From positions 1 through 9,475 of the forward strand of contig JAPLTZ010000103.1 of assembly GCA_026397895.1 (NCBI GenBank): a stretch of 9,475 nucleotides of DNA, in the 5' to 3' direction. The notes beneath the pieces are model-generated. The model did not search any database. It worked only from the letters and a program-made list of their open reading frames with translations, and was not told the DNA's origin. Made by a program: the position numbers and the translations under genes. Source of the DNA: Verrucomicrobiota bacterium. GTDB taxonomy: Bacteria > Verrucomicrobiota > Verrucomicrobiia > Limisphaerales > JAFMIX01. Of the stretch, positions 1-7,943 are shown one piece after another. Numbering within the stretch: position 1 is the first letter of the stretch; each line of letters opens with the position of its first letter.

Positions 1-322
1 CCACGCCGCCGCCGAGCGCGACGATGAAGGACTTGCGCTCCAGCCGATGCGCGGCGAGCTGGTCGTAGCAGGCTTGAACCGTTTTCAGGCTTTTCGCGGT
101 CTCGCCGGCGGGCACGGTGATGAGCACGGGCGCAAACCCGGCGCGCGCGAGGGAGCGGAGCGCGGTTTTGGCGAAGCGTTTGCCGACGTTGCGGTCGGTG
201 ATGACGGCGCAGCGGCGGCCGAGCTTGAGGCGGGCGCATTCCCGGCCCAAGGTGGCGAGCAGGCCCGCTCCGATGTGGATGGGATAACTGCGTTTGCCCA
301 ACGAAACTTTCACGACGCGCAT
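1..322 (-). CDS. aroB: 3-dehydroquinate synthase, N-terminal fragment (cut by window edge)
   Basis: 3-Dehydroquinate synthase converts DAHP to 3-dehydroquinate, the second step of the shikimate pathway, in the cytoplasm with NAD and a divalent metal. Only the first 107 residues are in the window. They begin MRVVKVSLGKRSYPIHIG, typical of the AroB N-terminal strand. PAGETAKSLKT at residues 71-81 matches the family's GE..KS nucleotide-site motif. The fragment ends in VALGGGV at 101-107, the start of the GGGVxGD NAD-binding loop, just as the sequence runs out. The ATG at 322 is chosen because the family N terminus starts here and a TTGACA/TATCCT promoter ends 6 nt upstream. There is no Shine-Dalgarno sequence. 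The gene diverges from der with 105 bp between the two start codons. Identity is confident; completeness cannot be judged. Confidence 0.9.
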   Translation of the reverse strand, partial: MRVVKVSLGKRSYPIHIGAGLLATLGRECARLKLGRRCAVITDRNVGKRFAKTALRSLARAGFAPVLITVPAGETAKSLKTVQACYDQLAAHRLERKSFIVALGGGV

Positions 323-328
323 GGGGCA

Positions 329-356
329 AGGATACGTTCCGGCGGACGGGTGTCAA
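329..356 (-). promoter_or_regulatory. aroB promoter, predicted leaderless
   Basis: On the minus strand, TTGACA (356-351, full consensus) is followed by a 16-nt spacer and TATCCT (334-329, 4 of 6 to TATAAT). Only 6 nt separate the -10 box from the aroB ATG. Normal -10 to +1 spacing therefore puts the transcription start on the A of the ATG, giving a leaderless mRNA. The boxes are visible; the start site is inferred. Confidence 0.6.
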
Positions 357-383
357 AGAATTGAGTGCGGCGCGTTCCGCCGG
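339..383. repeat. inverted repeat between divergent aroB and der
   Basis: Perfect 8-nt arms CCGGCGGA (339-346) and TCCGCCGG (376-383) are separated by 29 nt. The left arm lies in the spacer of the predicted aroB promoter and the right arm lies 45 nt before the der start. It could be an operator shared by the two genes or a transcript hairpin; the T-rich run at 385-398 after the right arm looks terminator-like on the plus strand. In GC-rich DNA an 8-nt match over this distance can also be chance. Confidence 0.3.
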
Positions 384-392
384 CGTTTTGTC

Positions 393-421
393 TTTTTTGC
401 CCCGCGTTTTCCGGCTACGCT
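393..421 (+). promoter_or_regulatory. possible der promoter (weak -35)
   Basis: TACGCT (416-421) has the TAnnnT form and ends 6 nt before the der ATG, the same geometry as upstream of aroB and the aminotransferase gene. A 17-nt spacer leads back to a run of six T at 393-398, a poor -35 box. The call rests mainly on the -10 position. Confidence 0.35.
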
Positions 422-427
422 GTGGCC

Positions 428-2023
428 ATGTCAGGTTTAATCGCCATCGTCGGTCGCCCCAATGTCGGCAAGTCCGCGCTGTTCAATCGCATCGCCGGCA
501 AACGCATCGCCATCGTCCACGACGAGCCGGGCGTCACGCGCGACCGCGTGACCGCCGAGGTGGAATGGCAGGGCCGGCCGTTCTCGCTGGTGGACACCGG
601 CGGCATCGGCCTGCTGCGCCGCGAGAAGGCGGACGACGTCATCACCAAGGCCGCGCTGGAGCAGGTGGAACTCGCCATCGAGGCCGCGCACGTCATCATC
701 CTCGTCGTGAACGTGCAGGACGGCATCATGCCGCTGGACAAGGAAGTGGCGCAACGGTTGCGGCGCGGCGGCAAGACGGTGCTGGTGGCGGTGAACAAGG
801 TGGACACGCATCGCGCCGAGGCGGGCGCGGATGAATTTGCCGCGCTGGGTTTCGAGAAGATTTTTCCCGTCAGCGCCATCCACGGCGAAGGCATCGAACG
901 GATGATGAACACGGCGATGGCGGAACTTCCGGTTCAGAGTTCAGAATTGAAGGTTCAAAGTTTGGAAAACCCTGAACCCGAAACGCGGAACACAGGCCCT
1001 TTGAAGATCGCCATCGTCGGTCGCCCGAACGTCGGCAAATCCTCGATCATCAACGCGCTCACCCACTCCGAGCGTGTCATCGTCAGCCCCATCCCCGGCA
1101 CGACGCGCGATTCGGTGGACGTGCCGTTCTCGGTCGAAACCGCCGGGGTCTTGCAGAATTACGTTTTGATTGATACGGCTGGCATGAGGAAATCGCGCCG
1201 CATCGAGGACTCGGTGGAGTTTTACAGCGTCAACCGCGCGCAGGAATCCATCGCCCGCTGCGACATCGCCGTCCTCGTGCTCGACGCCGAGTCCGGCATC
1301 CTGGAGCAGGACAAAAAAGTCGCCGACTACATCGTGGAAAACCGCAAGGCCTGCATCGTCGTCGTCAACAAGTGGGATCTGGTCGAGGAGAACGTCCGCA
1401 AAGCGCGCGAGGAGGAGATCGAGCGGCGCGACAAAAAGATGCGCACCGAAGGCACGAAGAAATCGCTGACCACGCTCGGCGAGTTTGGCGCGTGGGTGCA
1501 GGACAAGTTGTTTTTCCTCGATTACGCGCCGGTGATTTTCACGTCCGCCAAATCCGGCTTTCATCTCGACCGGCTGCTCGAAGCCGTGCGCTACGTGGCC
1601 GCACAGTTGCAGCAGAAAATCCCCACGGCGATTTTGAACCGCACCATCAACGACAGCATCGAACGCCGCCAGCCGGTGAGCGCGGGCGGGCATCGCCTGA
1701 AATTTTTCTACGCCACGCAGGTGCGGCAGGCGCCGCCGACGTTTCTGTTGTTCGTCAACACCGACGAGCTGTTCTCCGACCAATACAAAAAATATCTCGG
1801 CGCGGAAATCCGCCGCGCGTTCGGTTACGAAGGCTGCCCAATCATCCTTGTGCCCAAAGCCCGCCCCAAAACCGTCGCGCCCATCCGCAAATACGATCCG
1901 GCCCGCGCAAGGGAGGAAAAATCCAGCGGCCCGCGCCGCCCCGGCGCGAAACCCGCAGTGAAAATCACCCGCCGCCCGCGTCCCGGCGCGAGCGCCAACC
2001 GCCCGGATCGCCTGCGGCGGTAA
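428..2023 (+). CDS. der: GTPase Der (EngA), ribosome assembly
   Basis: Der is an essential tandem GTPase that matures the 50S ribosomal subunit in the cytoplasm. The 531-residue product has all expected parts. Domain 1 has GRPNVGKS (9-16), DTGG (56-59), NKVD (123-126) and SAIHG (149-153). Domain 2 has GRPNVGKS (198-205), DTAG (249-252), NKWD (314-317) and SAKSG (373-377). A C-terminal KH-like domain spans roughly 395-475, followed by a basic tail. The ATG at 428 is preferred because MSGLIAIVGRPNVGKS matches family N termini; an in-frame GTG at 365 would add 21 residues unlike Der. Two oddities are visible. The inter-domain linker contains a 63-nt heptamer-repeat block (residues 169-189). The span from NKWD to SAKSG is about 25 residues longer than I recall for E. 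coli Der, with a charged stretch at 322-350. Identity is certain. Confidence 0.97.
   Translation: MSGLIAIVGRPNVGKSALFNRIAGKRIAIVHDEPGVTRDRVTAEVEWQGRPFSLVDTGGIGLLRREKADDVITKAALEQVELAIEAAHVIILVVNVQDGIMPLDKEVAQRLRRGGKTVLVAVNKVDTHRAEAGADEFAALGFEKIFPVSAIHGEGIERMMNTAMAELPVQSSELKVQSLENPEPETRNTGPLKIAIVGRPNVGKSSIINALTHSERVIVSPIPGTTRDSVDVPFSVETAGVLQNYVLIDTAGMRKSRRIEDSVEFYSVNRAQESIARCDIAVLVLDAESGILEQDKKVADYIVENRKACIVVVNKWDLVEENVRKAREEEIERRDKKMRTEGTKKSLTTLGEFGAWVQDKLFFLDYAPVIFTSAKSGFHLDRLLEAVRYVAAQLQQKIPTAILNRTINDSIERRQPVSAGGHRLKFFYATQVRQAPPTFLLFVNTDELFSDQYKKYLGAEIRRAFGYEGCPIILVPKARPKTVAPIRKYDPARAREEKSSGPRRPGAKPAVKITRRPRPGASANRPDRLRR
932..994 (+). repeat. nine-unit heptamer repeat block inside der
   Basis: Sixty-three bases split into nine 7-nt units starting at 932, 939, 946, 953, 960, 967, 974, 981 and 988. 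The first two units are both GTTCAGA, and units 3-5 are variants of it (unit 4 GTTCAAA). Units 6-9 switch to the complementary type, with GAAC or AAAC first (unit 7 GAACCCG). Because 9 x 7 is a multiple of 3 and the block starts on a codon boundary, the frame is kept. It encodes three 7-residue units starting at V169 (VQSSELK), V176 (VQSLENP) and E183 (EPETRNT). It falls exactly in the linker between the two GTPase domains, is less GC-rich than the flanks, and its halves are imperfectly complementary every 7 nt. Confidence 0.8.
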
Positions 2024-2026
2024 GCT

Positions 2027-2095
2027 GCCAGCCCATTTGCGACCGCTGGCTGGCGATTAGTTGTTCACTCGAGGTGTTTTTTCGCTGGGAACAAC
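2027..2095 (+). terminator. possible der transcription terminator region
   Basis: Right after the der stop, GCCAGCC (2027-2033) pairs with GGCTGGC (2048-2054) around a 14-nt loop. A second inverted repeat, GTTGTTC (2060-2066) and GAACAAC (2089-2095), encloses a T6 run at 2077-2082. T runs follow at 2112-2116 and 2125-2130. No stem is directly followed by a clean U tract, so the exact termination site is unclear. The rest of the gap up to about 2157 shows no gene. Confidence 0.35.
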
Positions 2096-2178
2096 CCGGG
2101 AATTTCCGCGTTTTTGCGACCGTTTTTTCATTTTTCCTCAGTGAATAGTCGTCGAATAACTTTTTTTCCAAAATTTTC

Positions 2179-2207
2179 TTGTCACCACAATATGTTGGGC
2201 ATAGAGT
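2179..2207 (+). promoter_or_regulatory. nrdJ promoter
   Basis: TTGTCA (2179-2184, 5 of 6 to TTGACA), a 17-nt spacer, and TAGAGT (2202-2207, 4 of 6 to TATAAT) form a sigma70-like promoter. An A/T-rich stretch with T and A runs at 2159-2178 sits just upstream like an UP element. The start would be near 2214, leaving a leader of about 150 nt before nrdJ. A candidate NrdR box fills the spacer. Confidence 0.5.
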
Positions 2208-2232
2208 CGTTCCGTTGTCCATTTAATGGTGT
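2185..2232 (+). promoter_or_regulatory. candidate NrdR operator (two boxes) for nrdJ
   Basis: NrdR represses ribonucleotide reductase genes by binding paired boxes with the recalled consensus acaCwAtATaTwGtgt. Box 1, CCACAATATGTTGGGC (2185-2200), fits 12 of 16 positions and 9 of 10 core positions. It lies between the -35 and -10 boxes. Box 2 at 2217-2232 is weaker (9 of 16) but contains the palindrome CCATTTAATGG and ends in TGT. It starts 32 nt after box 1, the three-helical-turn spacing usual for NrdR pairs. The position before a reductase gene supports the call. The nrdR gene itself is not in the window. Confidence 0.45.
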
Positions 2233-2292
2233 TTTTCGCTTAAGCTCGCATTGCTTGAAAGCGCTTAAAAATGGGCGGATTTGATGTTTTTT

Positions 2293-2322
2293 CCCGACTG
2301 TTCTTCCGTTAAGGCAGTCGGG
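2293..2322 (+). promoter_or_regulatory. stable hairpin in the nrdJ leader
   Basis: A perfect 8-bp stem, CCCGACTG (2293-2300) with CAGTCGGG (2315-2322), encloses a 14-nt loop. It is preceded by six T and followed by T-rich sequence (TGCTTTGTTCT). It lies in the predicted 5' UTR. It could be an attenuator, part of a structured cis-regulatory RNA, or a stability element. A smaller 6-bp inverted repeat, TTAAGC/GCTTAA (2240-2245 and 2263-2268), precedes it. I recognise no known riboswitch family here and see no cobalamin-riboswitch landmark. Confidence 0.45.
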
Positions 2323-2342
2323 TGCTTTGTTCTAAAATTAAA

Positions 2343-2367
2343 TTTCGGTTAATCGAAAGGGAATTCC
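2343..2367 (+). promoter_or_regulatory. nrdJ ribosome binding site inside a small hairpin
   Basis: AAAGGGA (2356-2362) is a Shine-Dalgarno-like sequence 5 nt before the nrdJ ATG, and it fixes that start. It is the only clear one in the window. TTTCG (2343-2347) can pair with CGAAA (2354-2358) around the loop GTTAAT, covering the 5' part of the site. The palindrome GGAATTCC (2360-2367) covers the rest up to the start codon. Confidence 0.6.
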
Positions 2368-5478
<3,111 letters not shown>

Positions 5479-5503
5479 GCAATCAACCCGCAAATGCACA
5501 TCG

Positions 5504-5536
5504 AGGCCGGGAAGCGATTCCCGGCCTTCGCTTTTC
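5504..5536 (+). terminator. rho-independent terminator of nrdJ
   Basis: A perfect 10-bp stem, AGGCCGGGAA (5504-5513) with TTCCCGGCCT (5518-5527), closes on the GNRA tetraloop GCGA and is followed by TCGCTTTT. It starts 25 nt after the nrdJ stop. The U tract is short and interrupted, but the stem is strong and well placed. It separates nrdJ from the next gene. Confidence 0.75.
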
Positions 5537-5547
5537 CCGGATTCACC

Positions 5548-5576
5548 TTGAGTTTTCGCCGCGCCGGCGGTTTGCT
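5548..5576 (+). promoter_or_regulatory. weak candidate promoter for the GspF-like gene
   Basis: TTGAGT (5548-5553, 4 of 6), a 17-nt spacer and TTTGCT (5571-5576, 3 of 6) precede the ATG at 5586 by 9 nt, which would leave only 2-3 nt of leader. The boxes are poor matches. It is listed because the upstream terminator implies that a promoter is needed here and because nearby genes share near-leaderless geometry. Confidence 0.25.
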
Positions 5577-5585
5577 TCCCGCAGC

Positions 5586-6605
5586 ATGTCGCTTTTTGTC
5601 ACCCCCGGCCAGTTCGCCCGCCGCGCCGAACTCTACCTGCAGCTCGCCCAGCTCACGTCCGCCGGCATCGGCATCGTCCGCGCCCTCGAACAGGTCAAGC
5701 GCAACCCGCCCGCCCGTTCCTTCCGCGAGCCGCTCCAGCAAATGCTCAATGAAATCGCGAAGGGCCGCACCTTCACCCAGGCCGCCGCCAACACCGGCGA
5801 CTGGCTGCCCGAATTCGACCTCGCCCTGCTCCGCGCCGGCGAAACCACCGGCCGCCTCGACGCCTGCTTCCGCGACCTCGCCGATTACTACAACGAGCGC
5901 GCCCGCCTCACCAAGCAGATGCTCGGGCAACTTTTCTATCCCGTCGCGCTCATCCACTTCGCCGCGTTCGTGTTCCTCATCATCCTGCCGTTCGCCGCAT
6001 CCGGCATGAATTGCGACGCCCACCTCGCCTGGCTTTTCCTCCGCGCCGCGCTCGTCCTCTCGCCGCTCTACCTCGGCACCGTGCTGCTGGTCTATTCCCT
6101 GCAAAGCAAACACGGCGAGCAATGGCGCGCCACCATCGAGGCCATCTTGCATCCCCTCCCGATGCTCGGCACGGCGCGGCATTACCTCGCGCTCGCCCGC
6201 CTCGCCACCGCGCTCGAAGCCCTCCTCGCCGCCGGCGTGAACATCATCGAGGCTTGGGAGCTCGCCGCCAACGCCAGCGGCTCGCCCGCGTTGCGGAAAA
6301 TTGTTTCCGCGTGGAAACCGCCCCTCGCCGCCGGCCGCACGCCCGCCGAACTGCTGCGCGACACGGCGCGTTTCCCGGACATGTTCTCCAACCTCTACAC
6401 CACCGGCGAAGTCAGCGGCAAGCTGGAGGAATCGCTCGGCTCGCTGCGGCGTTACTACAACGAGGAAGGCTCGCGCAAACTGCAGACCCTCGCCAGCCTC
6501 ATGCCCAAGCTCGTCTACCTCGTCGTCGCGCTCGTCATCGCCTACAACGTCATCAATTTTTACACCGGCTACTTCAAGCAGATTGATGACGCCAGCCACT
6601 TCTGA
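5586..6605 (+). CDS. type II secretion/type IV pilus inner-membrane platform protein, GspF/PilC family
   Basis: GspF/PilC proteins form the inner-membrane platform on which a cytoplasmic ATPase drives pseudopilus or pilus assembly. The 339-residue product has two T2SSF repeats. Repeat 1 (about 12-135) contains LLRAGETTGRLD at 81-92 and a following LADYYNERARLTKQM stretch. Repeat 2 (about 195-325) contains ALEALLAAGVNIIEAWELA (209-227) and LYTTGEVSGKLEESL (270-284), followed by RRYYNEEG. Hydrophobic segments lie at about 119-138, 149-171 and 308-328, the family's usual three. At 339 residues it is shorter than typical PilC/GspF (about 400), mainly at the N terminus. The ATG at 5586 has no Shine-Dalgarno sequence; upstream in-frame codons lie over the nrdJ terminator and read unlike the family. 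No secretion ATPase or pilin gene adjoins it, so the system it serves is unknown. Confidence 0.85.
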   Translation: MSLFVTPGQFARRAELYLQLAQLTSAGIGIVRALEQVKRNPPARSFREPLQQMLNEIAKGRTFTQAAANTGDWLPEFDLALLRAGETTGRLDACFRDLADYYNERARLTKQMLGQLFYPVALIHFAAFVFLIILPFAASGMNCDAHLAWLFLRAALVLSPLYLGTVLLVYSLQSKHGEQWRATIEAILHPLPMLGTARHYLALARLATALEALLAAGVNIIEAWELAANASGSPALRKIVSAWKPPLAAGRTPAELLRDTARFPDMFSNLYTTGEVSGKLEESLGSLRRYYNEEGSRKLQTLASLMPKLVYLVVALVIAYNVINFYTGYFKQIDDASHF

Positions 6606-6618
6606 CCGCGCAAATCAT

Positions 6619-6647
6619 TTGGCAGGCACGGCGGCTTGCCCTAAATT
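6619..6647 (+). promoter_or_regulatory. promoter of the aminotransferase gene, predicted leaderless
   Basis: TTGGCA (6619-6624, 5 of 6), a 17-nt spacer and TAAATT (6642-6647, 4 of 6) lie in the 48-bp gap after the GspF-like gene. The -10 box ends 6 nt before the ATG at 6654, which would place the transcription start on the start codon. No Shine-Dalgarno sequence is present, in agreement with leaderless translation. Confidence 0.5.
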
Positions 6648-6653
6648 TGCGCC

Positions 6654-7805
6654 ATGACGCTGGACGAAATCCTTGCAAACGAAGAACTCCGCCGCCGCGA
6701 ATTCCCCGTGGCGCGGCATAAAATTTTTCTCGGCCACGCCGGCGTCTGCCCGCTGCCCCAGCGCGTCGTCACCGCCGTCGCCGATTACGCCGCGTCCGCC
6801 GCTGCCGGCGACCAGGAAATTGTCGCGCTGGAAAAAACCCTGCACACCAGCCGCGAACTCACCGCCCGGCTCATCAACTGCCAGCCGGACGAAGTCGCGC
6901 TCGTCGGGCCAACCTCGCTCGCGTTGAGCTTCGTTGCCGGCGGGCTCACGTTCCGCCGCGGCGACAACATCCTCATCTACCACGACGACTACCCCGCCAA
7001 CGTCTACCCGTGGATGGCGCTCGCGGAAAAAGGCGTCGAGGTGCGCCTGCTCAACATCCGCTCGCTCGGCGTCATCCGCCCCCGCGACGTCATCGGCCAA
7101 GTGGACGAAAACACGCGGCTCGTCGCACTCGCCTCGTGCCATTTCGTCAGCGGCTGGCGCATTGACCACAACGCCATCGGCGCGGAACTGCGGAAGCGGC
7201 GGATTCTTTTCTGCCTCGACGCCATCCAGACGCTCGGCGCGTTTCCCACGACCGTGGAGAACGTGGACATGCTCGCCGCCGACGCGCACAAATGGCTGCT
7301 CGGCCCGTGCGGCGCGGGCGTGCTCTACGTCCGCAAGGCCGTGCAGGACTACCTTAAGCCCATCGTCCACGGCTGGCACAACGTCCGTTGCCCCGACTTC
7401 GTCGCGCAGGAAAGCATCACCTTCCGCAGCGGCGCGAAACGCTACGAAGCCGGCACGCACAACCTCCTCGGCCTCGTCGGCCTGAACGCCGCGCTGGAAT
7501 TGATTCAGGAAATCGGCGTGGAAAACATCGCCCGCGAGCTGCTGCGCAAACGCGCCCTGCTCGTCCCCGCGTTGCAGGCCAAGGGCTACACCGTGCTGAA
7601 CGCCGACGCCGCGCCGGAGAACGCCGGCGGCATTGTCACCTTCAGCAAGCCGGACACCGACCTGCCCGCGCTGCATCAGAAGCTGGCCGACGCGAACATC
7701 GCCACCAGCCTCCGCGCCGACCGCAAGGGCGGCAAATACATCCGCCTCTCGCCGCATTTCTACAACCCGGACACCGAGTTGGCGCGGGTGCTGGAACTGG
7801 TGTGA
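6654..7805 (+). CDS. class V PLP-dependent aminotransferase (NifS/SufS/epimerase-like fold)
   Basis: This is a fold-type I, class V pyridoxal-phosphate enzyme of 383 residues, probably cytoplasmic. Visible landmarks are PTSLAL at 86-91 (phosphate-binding region), SCHFVSGWRID (161-171), the cofactor-pairing aspartate D189 with Q192 in LDAIQTLG, the Schiff-base lysine K213 in ADAHKWLLGP (209-218), the YEAGTHN segment (264-270), and R364 in YIRLSPHFYN, which should hold the substrate carboxylate. The motifs resemble SufS, isopenicillin-N epimerase and kynureninase-like members. The catalytic cysteine segment of SufS desulfurases (RTGHHC type) is not seen; the matching area reads RADRKGGKYIRLS. 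Cysteine desulfurase activity is therefore unlikely, and the substrate is unknown. The ATG at 6654 has a promoter 6 nt upstream and no Shine-Dalgarno sequence. It converges with mobA. Confidence 0.88.
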   Translation: MTLDEILANEELRRREFPVARHKIFLGHAGVCPLPQRVVTAVADYAASAAAGDQEIVALEKTLHTSRELTARLINCQPDEVALVGPTSLALSFVAGGLTFRRGDNILIYHDDYPANVYPWMALAEKGVEVRLLNIRSLGVIRPRDVIGQVDENTRLVALASCHFVSGWRIDHNAIGAELRKRRILFCLDAIQTLGAFPTTVENVDMLAADAHKWLLGPCGAGVLYVRKAVQDYLKPIVHGWHNVRCPDFVAQESITFRSGAKRYEAGTHNLLGLVGLNAALELIQEIGVENIARELLRKRALLVPALQAKGYTVLNADAAPENAGGIVTFSKPDTDLPALHQKLADANIATSLRADRKGGKYIRLSPHFYNPDTELARVLELV

Positions 7806-7834
7806 ACCGGGAAGAGAGGTGGAATTTTGCCGGG

Positions 7835-7880
7835 AAAAACCAAACCTCCGCCCGTCGAAAACGGCGGGCGGAGGTTTGGT
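7835..7880 (-). terminator. strong minus-strand rho-independent terminator
   Basis: Bases 7839-7857 pair with 7862-7880 in a 19-bp stem with one G-T pair and an AAAA loop. On the minus strand the stem is followed directly by five T (7839-7835). It would end transcripts of the narK-MOSC-mobA operon and of the tRNA whose CCA end lies inside the stem. On the plus strand it lies 33 nt after the aminotransferase stop but has no T tract. Confidence 0.8.
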
Positions 7881-7904
7881 GCGCATGGCAGGACTTGAAC
7901 CTGC
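7877..7904 (-). pseudogene. 3' end of a tRNA gene (T-arm, acceptor strand, CCA), 5' part missing
   Basis: Read on the minus strand, a T stem GCAGG/CCTGC (7904-7900 and 7892-7888) encloses the canonical T loop TTCAAGT. The acceptor 3' strand CATGCGC, discriminator A and encoded CCA follow (7887-7877). No matching 5' acceptor GCGCATG, D-arm or anticodon arm is found in the 90 nt upstream, where mobA ends 40 nt away. GCGCATG/CATGCGC acceptors occur in some bacterial tRNA-Leu genes, so leucine is a guess. It looks like a displaced tRNA end, for example an attachment-site remnant, still joined to its terminator. Confidence 0.6.
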
Positions 7905-7943
7905 ACTACACTTCTGACGGCTTGTTTTCCGGCATGACCGAAA

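Noticed and set aside
365..427. Upstream GTG start extending Der by 21 residues
   Set aside because: The extra residues are Cys/Phe/Pro-rich and unlike Der N termini. The ATG at 428 gives the standard N terminus and fits the -10 box position.
941..1783. 280-codon minus-strand open frame opposite der
   Set aside because: It covers the G2 and KH-like domains of der in antisense and has no motif of its own.
2024..2367. Cobalamin riboswitch upstream of the B12-dependent reductase
   Set aside because: No B12-box-like GCCACTG core or multi-branched layout was seen in the gap; only simple hairpins are visible.
6615..7886. 423-codon minus-strand open frame opposite the aminotransferase gene
   Set aside because: Same codon-bias shadow effect. 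It also runs through a strong terminator hairpin and shows no family motif.
7806..7943. Open frames reading LVRMAGLEPALHF and similar across the tRNA fragment
   Set aside because: Such peptides are a familiar artefact of translating tRNA T-arm DNA. The stretch is better explained by the tRNA 3' end and terminator.
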